A DNA stretch of 5,989 bases from an uncultured Bacteroidota bacterium (GCA_946479055.1 CAMLEX010000332.1:1-5989), one strand, 5' to 3'. Shown: positions 1 through 5,989, counted from the stretch's first letter. Program-made: numbers and translations. The notes: generated by a model from the sequence alone, not told the origin.

Positions 1-60
1 ACCAGCAACCTGCTCAGGCTATCACCAGGAGCCGCAGTGCACTTTGTTACGTTGAAGTGA
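1..60 (+). CDS. C-terminal end of a probable RND efflux periplasmic adaptor (MFP/HlyD family), partial
   Basis: Reading from base 1 gives 19 codons, TSNLLRLSPGAAVHFVTLK, followed by a TGA stop at 58-60. The pattern '(T)NLLRL.PGA.V' closely resembles the usual last strand of RND membrane-fusion (adaptor) proteins, which end shortly after an 'L.PG..V' motif. An adaptor is also the gene expected directly upstream of an HAE1 permease and a TolC-type protein in this order. The adaptor would sit in the periplasm, bridging the permease at 183-3308 and the outer-membrane factor at 3341-4693. The two other plus-strand frames also end within 66 bases and give no recognisable sequence. The stop codon lies inside the left arm of the inverted repeat at 56-138, so the element may have set the final residues. 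Only a tail is visible, so the assignment rests on this short motif and on context. Confidence 0.62.
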   Translation, partial: TSNLLRLSPGAAVHFVTLK

Positions 61-138
61 GCAGGTGAGTAGTGAGTACTGAGCGGGGAGAAGTCTCCGA
101 CTCCGACTATATGCATCACTCACCACCCACTGCTCACT
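56..138. repeat. Heptad-rich imperfect inverted repeat between adaptor and permease genes
   Basis: The left arm (56-77) and right arm (116-138) are complementary. Bases 56-64 (AGTGAGCAG) pair perfectly with 130-138 (CTGCTCACT). After a one-base bulge at 65, bases 66-77 pair with 118-129 except for A68/C127 and A71/C124. The arms are built from degenerate 7-base units of the form AGTGAGT, including a perfect tandem GTGAGTA pair at 65-78. The 40-base interior contains a small hairpin (GGAGA at 87-91 with TCTCC at 94-98) and a tandem CTCCGA pair at 95-106. There is no T-run, so it is not a classical terminator. It resembles the dispersed intergenic palindromes (REP-like) of many genomes, but dispersal cannot be tested here. 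In the transcript it could affect mRNA stability or adaptor-to-permease stoichiometry. Confidence 0.8.
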
Positions 139-182
139 ATTGACGGCCCAATCATTATTACAACACAAATTAATTTATTACA

Positions 183-3100
183 ATGAGTGCTATTTCACAA
201 GTAAGTATATCACGGCCGGTACTGGCAGGCGTTATGTCGGTATTGCTGATATTGTTTGGTATAGTTGGTTATACATTTTTAGGAACAAGAGAATACCCTG
301 TAACCGATTCGCCTATTGTTACTGTTACGACAGTTTATCCCGGAGCCAGCGCAGATATTATCGCTTCGCAGGTAACCAAACCATTGGAAGAAGCGGTGGC
401 CGAAGCCAACGGTATCAAAGCAATGTCTTCGGTATCCCGTGAGCAGGTTAGTATCATAACTGTTGAATTTAACTTAAGTGCTGACCTGGAAGCAGCTGCT
501 AATGATGTACGAGATAAAGTATCCAAATCGCGGCAGCAATTACCGGTCGATATAGAACCTACTATTGTAGAAAAATCCGGTCCGCCCGAATTCCTTGTTT
601 TTTTAACGGTACAAAGTGATACGAAGAGTCTTGAGGATATTACTGATTTCGTCAACATCAATATTAAAGAACGGTTACAATCTATTCCCGGCGTTCGTTT
701 GGTGGATTCTTATGCCGGTCGTAAAAGAGCTATGCGTTTGCGTATGGACCCGGTAAAACTGGCCGCCTACCAGCTTACACCATCCGATGTGCAGGCAGCA
801 TTGCAACGGGAAAATGTTGATTTACCCAGTGGCCGTATAGAAGGACAGAATACAGAAGTAACATTACGAACACAGGGAAGACTGGTTACAGTAGATGATT
901 TCAATAACATGATCCTGCGGGAGCAAGACGGCGCCATTGTTCGTTTTAAAGATATTGGCACCGCTATCATGTCTTCGCAAAATGAAAGAACAGCCATGAT
1001 TGTAAGCGAAGGCAACACGGCAAGGTATGGTGTTGGCATCGGGGTACAACCGCAACGCGGCGCTAATTCACTCGCTATTGTCGATGAATTTAAAAAAAGG
1101 TTTGATGATATTGTAAAAACGGCGCCTAAGGACTATATTATTTCTTTAGGAAAAGATTTTACCGTTCCGGTTCGTAATTCATTATCTGAAGTAGGAGAAA
1201 CATTGTTGCTTGCCTTTGCTCTTGTTGCGCTGATCATTTTTGTTTTTTTGCGCAACTGGAGAAGTACGATCATTCCGCTGGTGGCGATCCCGGTTTCTAT
1301 TATCTCTGCATTCTTCATCATGTATATTGGTGACTTTTCAATTAATGTATTAACATTACTTGGATTGGTATTAGCCATCGGGCTTGTTGTGGATGATGCC
1401 ATCGTAGTACTGGAAAATATATATAGCAAAGTGGAGGAAGGTATGACGCCATTGCAGGCGGCCCGTAAAGGATCCAATGAAATTTACTTTGCTGTTATCT
1501 CTACTACTGTAACGCTTGCAGCAGTATTCCTACCTATTTTATTTCTCGGCGGTATTACCGGTCGTTTATTCAAAGAGTTTGCAATCGTAGTATCCGGTTC
1601 CGTATTGATATCAGCTTTTGTTGCCTTGACATTATCGCCTATGATGAGTGCCTATATGCTAAAAGCAGGTGCTTCGCACAACTGGTTGTATAAAAAAACA
1701 GAGCCGTTTTTTGTGAAGATGAACAACGGTTATGAAAAAACATTGCGTATATTCTTCAAAGCAAGATGGCTTGGTTTTGCATTACTGCTTTTATCATTTG
1801 GTATAGCCTGGCTGTTGGCGCCAAAATTACCATCAGAACTGGCGCCATTGGAAGACCGTTCTATGGTAGGGTTAGCCGTCATTGCACCAGAAGGTACTTC
1901 GTATGAAAGCATGGAAGAAACCATGAAGGCTGTTACTAATTATGTGTCTGATTCTATCCCTGATCTGAATAACAACACAACTTATGCTGGTATTGCTGCA
2001 TCGGTTGGTACATTGGTGCAACCTGTTAACAACAGCTTTCAATGGATATTTCTTACGGATCCGCATGAACGAAAAAGTGGTTTAACGCAATCACAGATAT
2101 ATCAGAAGCTGGTAGTTGCTTCGCAGCAATTCAGGAATGTGATCATCATTCCAATACAAATTCCAACCATTGGTGGTTTCTCCAGTTCGCAGCCATTGGA
2201 ATATGTTGTGCAGGCGCCGGATCTGAAAAGTTTAATTGATGTCATGCCCAAACTAATGGGTGAAGTATATCAAAGTAAAAAACTTGTTTTTCAGAATCCT
2301 GATTTTAAAGTAAACCGTCCTGAGATTGGAATTAATATCGACAGGCAACGTGCAGCGCAATCAGGTATTTCAACACAGGAAATCGGCCGCACATTACAAC
2401 TGGCATTGAGTGGAAGAAGGTATGGTTATTTCATTCATAATGATCGCCAGTATGAAGTAATAGGACAACTGGATAGGAGAGAACGTTCAGCACCTGATGA
2501 TTTGCGTTCGTTGTTTTTAAAGTCCGGCAATGGTGAAATGATTTCATTGGATAACCTGGTACAGATGAATGAAACAGTGAGTCCGCCTGCATTGTATCGA
2601 TACAATCAATCGTATAGCGCTACTATTTCAGCAACGCCTGCACCGGGTGTAAGCCTTGGTGAAGCGATTAAAGAAATGGATCATATTACAGCGAAAGTAT
2701 TACCACCGGGATTCAGAACAACATTGGCAGGGCAGAGCCGTGATTTTGCAGAAAGCAGTTCCAGTTTAATTTTTGCTTTCATTTTTTCCATCATACTCAT
2801 TTACCTGGTCTTAGCTGCGCAATTTGAAAGTTTGATAGATCCGCTTATCATTTTGTTGACAGTTCCCATGGCCGTAACTGGTGCACTGTTGAGTCTTTGG
2901 ATTACGGGTCAATCTATAAATATATTCAGCCAGATAGGTATTATTATGCTGATAGGTCTTATTACCAAGAACGGTATTTTGATTGTTGAATTTGCCAACC
3001 AACGAAAAGCAGAAGGCATGAGTGTAGGGGAAGCTGTATTAGCTGCAGCTACTTCAAGATTTCGCCCCATTCTGATGACAACATTGGCTATGATCTTCGG

Positions 3101-3308
3101 TACGTTACCTATTGCTTTGTCGTTAGGTACTGCTTCGGGTAGCAGAACATCTCTCGGAATTGTAGTGGTAGGCGGATTGTTGTTTGCCGGATTACTCACA
3201 CTATATGTAATACCTGCTGTGTATTCTTATTTCTCCCGGCCTTATAGAAAAAAGGTGGAAGAGAACCCTGTTATTAATGTACTGCAGGAAGAAGCAGTTC
3301 CCGCATAA
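183..3308 (+). CDS. HAE1-family RND efflux permease (AcrB-like inner-membrane proton/drug antiporter)
   Basis: This 1041-residue protein has the full length of AcrB-type pumps, which work as inner-membrane trimers taking substrate from the periplasm or outer leaflet and exchanging it for protons. TM1 is at about 12-32, TM2-TM6 at 337-490, TM7 at 528-546 and TM8-TM12 at 860-1014. Two large periplasmic parts (about 33-336 and 547-859) supply the porter and docking domains. TM4 reads GLVVDDAIVVLENI with the proton-relay pair D404/D405. K929 in TM10 (TKNGILIVEF) and R959 and T966 in TM11 (RFRPILMTT) correspond to AcrB K940, R971 and T978. The intertwining arm at about 208-240 is present, so assembly and coupling look intact. 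The ATG at 183 gives the typical N-terminus with SISRPV before TM1; no Shine-Dalgarno is visible. It is flanked by adaptor and TolC-type genes on the same strand, so probably one operon. Substrate unknown. Confidence 0.96.
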   Translation: MSAISQVSISRPVLAGVMSVLLILFGIVGYTFLGTREYPVTDSPIVTVTTVYPGASADIIASQVTKPLEEAVAEANGIKAMSSVSREQVSIITVEFNLSADLEAAANDVRDKVSKSRQQLPVDIEPTIVEKSGPPEFLVFLTVQSDTKSLEDITDFVNINIKERLQSIPGVRLVDSYAGRKRAMRLRMDPVKLAAYQLTPSDVQAALQRENVDLPSGRIEGQNTEVTLRTQGRLVTVDDFNNMILREQDGAIVRFKDIGTAIMSSQNERTAMIVSEGNTARYGVGIGVQPQRGANSLAIVDEFKKRFDDIVKTAPKDYIISLGKDFTVPVRNSLSEVGETLLLAFALVALIIFVFLRNWRSTIIPLVAIPVSIISAFFIMYIGDFSINVLTLLGLVLAIGLVVDDAIVVLENIYSKVEEGMTPLQAARKGSNEIYFAVISTTVTLAAVFLPILFLGGITGRLFKEFAIVVSGSVLISAFVALTLSPMMSAYMLKAGASHNWLYKKTEPFFVKMNNGYEKTLRIFFKARWLGFALLLLSFGIAWLLAPKLPSELAPLEDRSMVGLAVIAPEGTSYESMEETMKAVTNYVSDSIPDLNNNTTYAGIAASVGTLVQPVNNSFQWIFLTDPHERKSGLTQSQIYQKLVVASQQFRNVIIIPIQIPTIGGFSSSQPLEYVVQAPDLKSLIDVMPKLMGEVYQSKKLVFQNPDFKVNRPEIGINIDRQRAAQSGISTQEIGRTLQLALSGRRYGYFIHNDRQYEVIGQLDRRERSAPDDLRSLFLKSGNGEMISLDNLVQMNETVSPPALYRYNQSYSATISATPAPGVSLGEAIKEMDHITAKVLPPGFRTTLAGQSRDFAESSSSLIFAFIFSIILIYLVLAAQFESLIDPLIILLTVPMAVTGALLSLWITGQSINIFSQIGIIMLIGLITKNGILIVEFANQRKAEGMSVGEAVLAAATSRFRPILMTTLAMIFGTLPIALSLGTASGSRTSLGIVVVGGLLFAGLLTLYVIPAVYSYFSRPYRKKVEENPVINVLQEEAVPA

Positions 3309-3340
3309 TCATATTTATTAAATTATTTGAATCAATTGTT

Positions 3341-4693
3341 ATGACACACACAAAAGCATTTATCTATACCATCACAGTATTTGCAATTATTTGCCTGGCA
3401 TCTTATATTGCTTTCGGGCAGGCAAAACAACTTTCGTTAAACGAAGCGTTGGCATTAACGCTTGCCAATAATCGTAATATAAAAATTACTTCGCTTGACG
3501 TTAGTAAATCGGAACAGGAAATAGTAGTTGCAAAAAGCAAAGGTCTTCCAACCATTGGCATCAACGGCCAGGTGGATCACTATTTTCGTGCGCCGGCTTT
3601 TTTTGGTTTGGGCAGCAATGGAAATAACGGAGCTGATAAAATTTCATATGGACGTTTGGGTGGCAAAGACCAGGCAACAGCAGCATTATTTTTTTCACAA
3701 CCCATATATAATGCAGGTACCCGGCCCGGACTTCTGTATGCAAATCTTTTGCAACGTACAAGCAGTTTGTCTGCTACAGATAAGAAAACAAATATCGCTG
3801 CAGTAGTAAAACAAACCTATATATTCATTCTTGTATTGAACGAACGCATTAAGCTGCAAAAAGAAAGTTTGATACGTAATGAAAAAGCTTTGCAGGACGC
3901 CAGGTCATTGCTGGCACAGGGAAGAGCATTGCGGGTAGATACATTGCGGGCTTATACTTCTGTAAAAAATCTTGAGCCGGACCTGGTGAAATTGTCTTAT
4001 GCTATTGAAGTAGGCAAACAACAATTGAAGACACTGATGGGTATTGATTCGGTACAGGATATTGAACTTAGCGACTCCTTGACATTACCATCGGCACAGG
4101 CTATATTGCCGGAAGAAGAAGTGTACAATGAAGCCAAATTGCACCGTGCCGATCTGAAGGCATTGGATTTACAACAGCAGCTGGCTGATCAGCAAATCAA
4201 ACTGGCAGTGGCTCCTATGAAACCAACCGTTTCATTAAATGCGCAATACCTTTTGCAAACGCAGACGAATCGTTTCGATTACTTTAACTCATCTTATCCT
4301 TCAACGCCTTTTGTAGGCGCACAGGTAACAGTGCCAATATTCAGCGGGTATAAAAACAAGGCTAAAGTAAAACAGGCAAAGATTGAAAAAGATCAATCGG
4401 TCATACGATCCACAATTGCATATGAGGAATTAAAAGCCGAAGTAAAAAAAGTAGTGGCGGATGTGCAGGAAACTACGGCCCGTATACAAACCAGCGCCAA
4501 CGTGAAAGAAACGGCAAAGCTGAGTTATGATATTACGCAATACCGCTATGCAAAAGGAGTTGCTTCAAGGCTGGAACTTACCGATGCGGAACTGGCATTA
4601 ACTACCGCACAATCCAACTACCTGGAGGCAGTATATGATTACTTGTCGGCCCGTATTGAATTGGAACGTACCATGGGAAAAACCGGTGAGTAA
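3341..4693 (+). CDS. TolC-family outer-membrane efflux protein
   Basis: This 450-residue protein is the outer-membrane channel partner of the RND pump. Residues 1-28 form a Sec signal peptide: hydrophobic core FIYTITVFAIICLASYIAF and probable cleavage after FGQA. There is no proper lipobox around C18, so it is not predicted to be a lipoprotein, unlike OprM. The mature start KQLSLNEALALTLANN is the family signature. Two repeats follow the TolC plan. In the first, the β-segment at about 70-125 (GLPTIGINGQ … ALFFSQPIYNAG) is followed by helices at about 130-235. In the second, the β-segment at about 294-336 (KPTVSLNAQY … AQVTVPIFSGY) is followed by helices at 340-445 ending RIELERTMG. The amphipathic helices rich in Q, A, K and E fit the coiled-coil tunnel. 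It starts 32 bp after the permease stop, with no obvious promoter or Shine-Dalgarno between, so co-transcription is likely. The next gene downstream is convergent, so it ends the operon. Confidence 0.94.
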   Translation: MTHTKAFIYTITVFAIICLASYIAFGQAKQLSLNEALALTLANNRNIKITSLDVSKSEQEIVVAKSKGLPTIGINGQVDHYFRAPAFFGLGSNGNNGADKISYGRLGGKDQATAALFFSQPIYNAGTRPGLLYANLLQRTSSLSATDKKTNIAAVVKQTYIFILVLNERIKLQKESLIRNEKALQDARSLLAQGRALRVDTLRAYTSVKNLEPDLVKLSYAIEVGKQQLKTLMGIDSVQDIELSDSLTLPSAQAILPEEEVYNEAKLHRADLKALDLQQQLADQQIKLAVAPMKPTVSLNAQYLLQTQTNRFDYFNSSYPSTPFVGAQVTVPIFSGYKNKAKVKQAKIEKDQSVIRSTIAYEELKAEVKKVVADVQETTARIQTSANVKETAKLSYDITQYRYAKGVASRLELTDAELALTTAQSNYLEAVYDYLSARIELERTMGKTGE

Positions 4694-4733
4694 AAAATGC
4701 AATAAATGATTAAGTGTTACCATAGGAGCTTTG

Positions 4734-4751
4734 ATGACACTAGTATGTCAT
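4734..4751. repeat. 18-bp inverted repeat in the convergent intergenic region
   Basis: ATGACA (4734-4739) and TGTCAT (4746-4751) are perfect complements around a 6-base centre, CTAGTA. The repeat lies in the 137-bp gap between the convergent ends of the TolC-type gene and the PHA-system gene. The stem is short and A/T-rich and neither side has an immediate T-run, so a classical intrinsic terminator is not supported. It could be a weak transcript-end hairpin or a protein site, or chance. I see no other likely terminator in 4694-4830. Confidence 0.4.
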
Positions 4752-4827
4752 GCAGTTGAGCCTTTTATGATTTATAGGAGAAGAATTGAAGCCAGAGTAT
4801 CAACATTGAGGAATCAGGCGGACTTAA

Positions 4828-4842
4828 TTATCAATTTGATAA
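4828..4842. repeat. 15-bp palindrome over the stop codon of the PHA-system gene
   Basis: TTATCAA (4828-4834) and TTGATAA (4836-4842) are perfect inverted copies around T4835. Folded as RNA this gives about a 5-bp stem with a 5-base loop, covering the TGA stop (4833-4831 on the minus strand). It is weak, and in AT-rich DNA it may be coincidental; it could mark the 3' end of the minus-strand message. Confidence 0.3.
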
Positions 4843-5136
4843 GAGTTCGCCAGCCTCTTTCTTTATTACCTGGCTGATTTTTGATTTAAAAAAAGAAAGG
4901 GCAAAAGGTAATTGGCCATTAATACTTATATGATTTTCTTCAACCTTTATCTTCCCGGAAAGATCAAATCCTTTAGCTGAAAAACTAAATTCCCCTTCAT
5001 TGCCGTTCCATTTTTCAGTAACATGGTTGATTGTATCTTTCTGCTCACGTTGCAATTTTGCCAGTAAGCCTTGTATACGAGTTAATGCTTCTTCTGCTGG
5101 CAATTCATGCGGTATCATTATATCCAGTTTGGCCAT
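4831..5136 (-). CDS. Polyhydroxyalkanoic acid system family protein (PHA_gran_rgn-like)
   Basis: A complete 101-residue protein starting MAKLDIMIPHELPAEEALTR. The features match the small PHA_gran_rgn family: an 'I.I.H.L..EEA..RI' start (H10, E15, A17, R20), an amphipathic helix at about 13-38 (LLAKLQREQKDTI), a central W43 followed by a β-rich stretch (FSFSAKGFDLSGKIKVEENHI, 50-70), then a 'G.LP.AL.FFK..I' motif at 74-87 and a C-terminal helix. The family was named from genes near PHA granule clusters; its biochemical role is unclear and it occurs in bacteria not known to make PHA. No signal peptide or membrane segment, so probably cytoplasmic. It lies 66 bp downstream of the CsbD-family gene on the same strand, and either shares its transcript or uses the promoter-like sequence at 5176-5207. 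It is convergent with the efflux operon, so unlikely to be functionally tied to it. No recognisable PHA synthase or phasin lies in the window. Confidence 0.82.
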   Translation of the reverse strand: MAKLDIMIPHELPAEEALTRIQGLLAKLQREQKDTINHVTEKWNGNEGEFSFSAKGFDLSGKIKVEENHISINGQLPFALSFFKSKISQVIKKEAGELLSN

Positions 5137-5175
5137 AATACTATTAATTTTAGGGCGAACTTCGGGACATCACTC

Positions 5176-5207
5176 CAACTTTACAAAAACTATCTTGAAA
5201 AATCAAC
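5176..5207 (-). promoter_or_regulatory. Possible Bacteroidetes-type promoter of the PHA-system gene
   Basis: On the minus strand GTTG (5207-5204) is followed after 20 bases by TAAAGTTG (5183-5176). The established Bacteroidetes housekeeping promoter is roughly TTTG, 19-21 bases, TAnnTTTG; this site matches 3 of 4 and 5 of 6 fixed bases with proper spacing. Its distal element overlaps the stop codon of the upstream CsbD-family gene, and the leader to the ATG at 5136 would be about 30 bases. If real, the downstream gene can be expressed independently. Short AT-rich matches are common, so confidence is low. Confidence 0.32.
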
Positions 5208-5391
5208 CAAGACTTTTTAACCACTTTACCAAATCATCTTTAGCTTTCCCCGTTTTTTTCTGAAGCCTTCCCCATAATTCATCTTCCTTGCCTTCTTCAT
5301 ATTTCAAATCATCATCTGTTAATTCCGCATATTGCTTTTTGAGTTTCCCTTTCCATATATTCCAGTTTCCCTTTAATTCCATCTTGTCCAT
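5203..5391 (-). CDS. CsbD-family small stress-response protein
   Basis: A 62-residue, highly charged soluble protein beginning [20 protein letters not shown]. It carries the CsbD signature in order: KGNW...KGKLKK at 7-19, 'YAELTDDDL' at 21-29, '[19 protein letters not shown]' at 31-49, and a short C-terminal helix. CsbD proteins are general-stress proteins (σB-controlled in Bacillus subtilis, stress-induced elsewhere) with unknown molecular function. The frame stays open to 5613, but the extra N-terminal residues are not CsbD-like and contain the promoter at 5423-5453, so a long start is unlikely. ATGs at 5400, 5391 and 5382 are all possible; 5391 best matches the usual length of about 60 aa and lies about 25 bases after the expected transcription start. 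The 101-aa PHA-system gene follows after 66 bp. The protein is slightly Trp-rich (positions 10, 13, 40, 57) but otherwise typical. Confidence 0.88.
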   Translation of the reverse strand: MDKMELKGNWNIWKGKLKKQYAELTDDDLKYEEGKEDELWGRLQKKTGKAKDDLVKWLKSLG

Positions 5392-5422
5392 AATATACAT
5401 TTTTATGTTTAACAATATCGAA

Positions 5423-5453
5423 CGATTATAAATGGATAAAAAACTATGCCAAA
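5423..5453 (-). promoter_or_regulatory. Promoter of the CsbD-family gene
   Basis: On the minus strand TTTG (5453-5450) stands 19 bases before TATAATCG (5430-5423), matching the Bacteroidetes −33 element and spacing and 4 of 6 fixed bases of the −7 element. The same bases read as a near-ideal classical σ70 site: TTGGCA (5452-5447), a 16-base spacer, then a perfect TATAAT (5430-5425). The predicted start is near 5417-5418, giving a leader of about 25 bases to the ATG at 5391. The spacing and position support a real promoter; no start site has been measured. A stress-type regulator is plausible for this family, but no operator is evident. Confidence 0.5.
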
Positions 5454-5804
5454 CGGAATGATGAAATTCGTTGTTTAGCTTTCGTAATACGTTCTTAGAC
5501 AAGGTGATCAACTGTACATATTTGTATTTGCTCTGCAGCAAGTTAATCTTCCGATGCCTTATAGTAAAATCTTCCATCATTACAGTAAAACCTGACATTG
5601 AATGGATTAGCACTCCGATTTAATTTAACGTTCTGAAATATCGGTGGTTTTTGATAAATTTTCCAGTTGACGATTGACAATATTTTAAGAAGATAAAGTT
5701 GCCATGTGATGATTTAAATATCTGTTTTAAGACATCCCGCAATCTATAATTTTCTCTTTTTGCAATTGTTTAGCTGAACTATTCCCGGTTGCTCAGGTAT
5801 TGCA

Positions 5805-5833
5805 TTGTATCAACCAATTAACTTGTTTATAAT
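5805..5833 (+). promoter_or_regulatory. Possible promoter immediately before the MaoC-like gene
   Basis: TTGTAT (5805-5810), a 17-base spacer and TATAAT (5828-5833) precede the ATG at 5839 by only five bases after the −10. In Bacteroidetes terms it is TTG, 20 bases, then TATAATTC, similar in layout to the divergent csbD promoter. If used, the message would start at or almost at the ATG and be leaderless or nearly so. The −35 match is modest (3 of 6) and the region is AT-rich, so this could be chance. Confidence 0.25.
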
Positions 5834-5838
5834 TCCGC

Positions 5839-5989
5839 ATGTTTATAAAAAAATATTTTGAAGAATTTGAATTGAATGACAATCGAAGGACAAAGGGCCG
5901 GACAGTTACAGAAGCAGATATTGTTATTCATGCCGGACAGTCTGGGGATTTTTTTCCGCATCATATGGATGAAGAATGGTGCAAAACAC
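5839..5989 (+). CDS. MaoC-like dehydratase/(R)-enoyl-CoA hydratase, N-terminal part, cut by window end
   Basis: Fifty residues are visible, from [16 protein letters not shown] to EEWCKT, with no stop before the edge. The layout is that of MaoC/hot-dog hydratases: a short N-terminal strand, 'G(R)[16 protein letters not shown]' at 20-37, then the catalytic loop [11 protein letters not shown] at 37-47. D37 and H42 have the five-residue spacing of the Asp/His pair of PhaJ-type (R)-hydratases (D31/H36 in Aeromonas PhaJ). The Asn of the common D.NP.H loop is replaced by F39. The family adds water to, or removes it from, CoA-thioester substrates in the cytoplasm; which substrate cannot be told from this fragment. 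It is divergent from the CsbD-family gene. The ATG at 5839 gives the expected distance to the catalytic loop. No Shine-Dalgarno is seen. Confidence 0.85.
   Translation, partial: MFIKKYFEEFELNDNRRTKGRTVTEADIVIHAGQSGDFFPHHMDEEWCKT

Larger units (their letters stand above)
5392..5838. other. Divergent intergenic region without a convincing gene
   Basis: This 447-bp AT-rich stretch separates the minus-strand CsbD-family gene from the plus-strand MaoC-like gene. It contains the csbD promoter at 5423-5453 and possibly a maoC promoter at 5805-5833. The csbD reading frame stays open leftward from 5613, and the peptide encoded at 5404-5580 has a weak LytTR-like look, but no complete gene can be supported. 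A second minus-strand open stretch of about 55 codons (roughly 5715 down to 5550) lacks an ATG and resembles nothing I know. I see no tRNA, rRNA, riboswitch, strong hairpin or insertion-sequence end. Confidence 0.6.

Noticed and set aside
56..138. The repeat as a CRISPR array or intrinsic terminator.
   Set aside because: There are no evenly spaced repeats with unique spacers, and the stem has no following T-run on either strand.
140..442. A 100-residue plus-strand open frame overlapping the start of the RND permease.
   Set aside because: It is an out-of-frame shadow of the permease gene, with a composition unlike a real protein.
3358..3424. The TolC-type protein as a lipoprotein, because of Cys18 in the signal region.
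   Set aside because: The residues before Cys18 (AII) do not form a lipobox and the hydrophobic core continues past it; cleavage after FGQA at residue 28 is more likely.
4734..4877. A 47-codon plus-strand open frame starting at the inverted repeat and running antisense into the 3' end of the PHA-system gene.
   Set aside because: It overlaps a well-supported gene on the other strand, its peptide resembles no family I know, and it has no promoter or ribosome-site support.
5000..5263. An 87-residue plus-strand open frame opposite the PHA-system and CsbD-family genes.
   Set aside because: It is antisense to two recognisable genes and has no family resemblance.
5203..5613. A 136-residue version of the CsbD-family protein starting at 5613.
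   Set aside because: The extra 74 residues are not part of the CsbD family, and a good promoter lies inside them; the normal length of about 60 aa fits the ATG at 5391.
5550..5715. A minus-strand open stretch of about 55 codons in the csbD–maoC gap.
   Set aside because: It has no ATG, does not look like a known protein and falls in AT-rich non-coding sequence.

Overview
The window looks like ordinary chromosomal sequence from a member of the Bacteroidetes, probably a Chitinophagaceae-like bacterium. This is inferred from four things: AT-leaning base composition, start codons with no Shine-Dalgarno sequence but AT-rich leaders, the gene order adaptor – RND permease – TolC-type outer-membrane protein, and the style of the small stress proteins. 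The exact genus cannot be read from the sequence.

Left part (1-4693, plus strand): a tripartite RND efflux operon. It opens with the last 19 codons of a probable periplasmic adaptor (1-60). A complete HAE1-type inner-membrane permease follows (183-3308, 1041 aa), with the charged proton-relay residues of the AcrB family intact. A complete TolC-family outer-membrane factor with a signal peptide (3341-4693, 450 aa) starts 32 bp later. Together they would form one envelope-spanning, proton-driven export channel; the substrate cannot be deduced. The 122-bp adaptor–permease gap holds the most unusual DNA in the window: a heptad-rich, long imperfect inverted repeat (56-138) whose left arm includes the adaptor stop codon.

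Middle part (4694-5391): a convergent intergenic region with a small inverted repeat, then two small minus-strand genes. Transcription runs from a CsbD-family stress protein (5391-5203, 62 aa) to a protein of the polyhydroxyalkanoic-acid-system family (5136-4831, 101 aa). A promoter-like sequence lies upstream of each.

Right part (5392-5989): about 450 bp of AT-rich sequence without a convincing gene separates csbD from a divergent gene cut by the window edge. That gene (5839 onward) encodes the first 50 residues of a MaoC-like hot-dog-fold dehydratase/hydratase. The gap carries the csbD promoter, possibly a promoter almost touching the maoC start codon, and an open stretch that faintly resembles a LytTR DNA-binding domain.

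I found no RNA genes, CRISPR array, transposase or clearly new system. The parts worth a second look are the 56-138 repeat element, the csbD promoter region with its possible LytTR remnant, and the grouping of a PHA-system protein with a MaoC hydratase.
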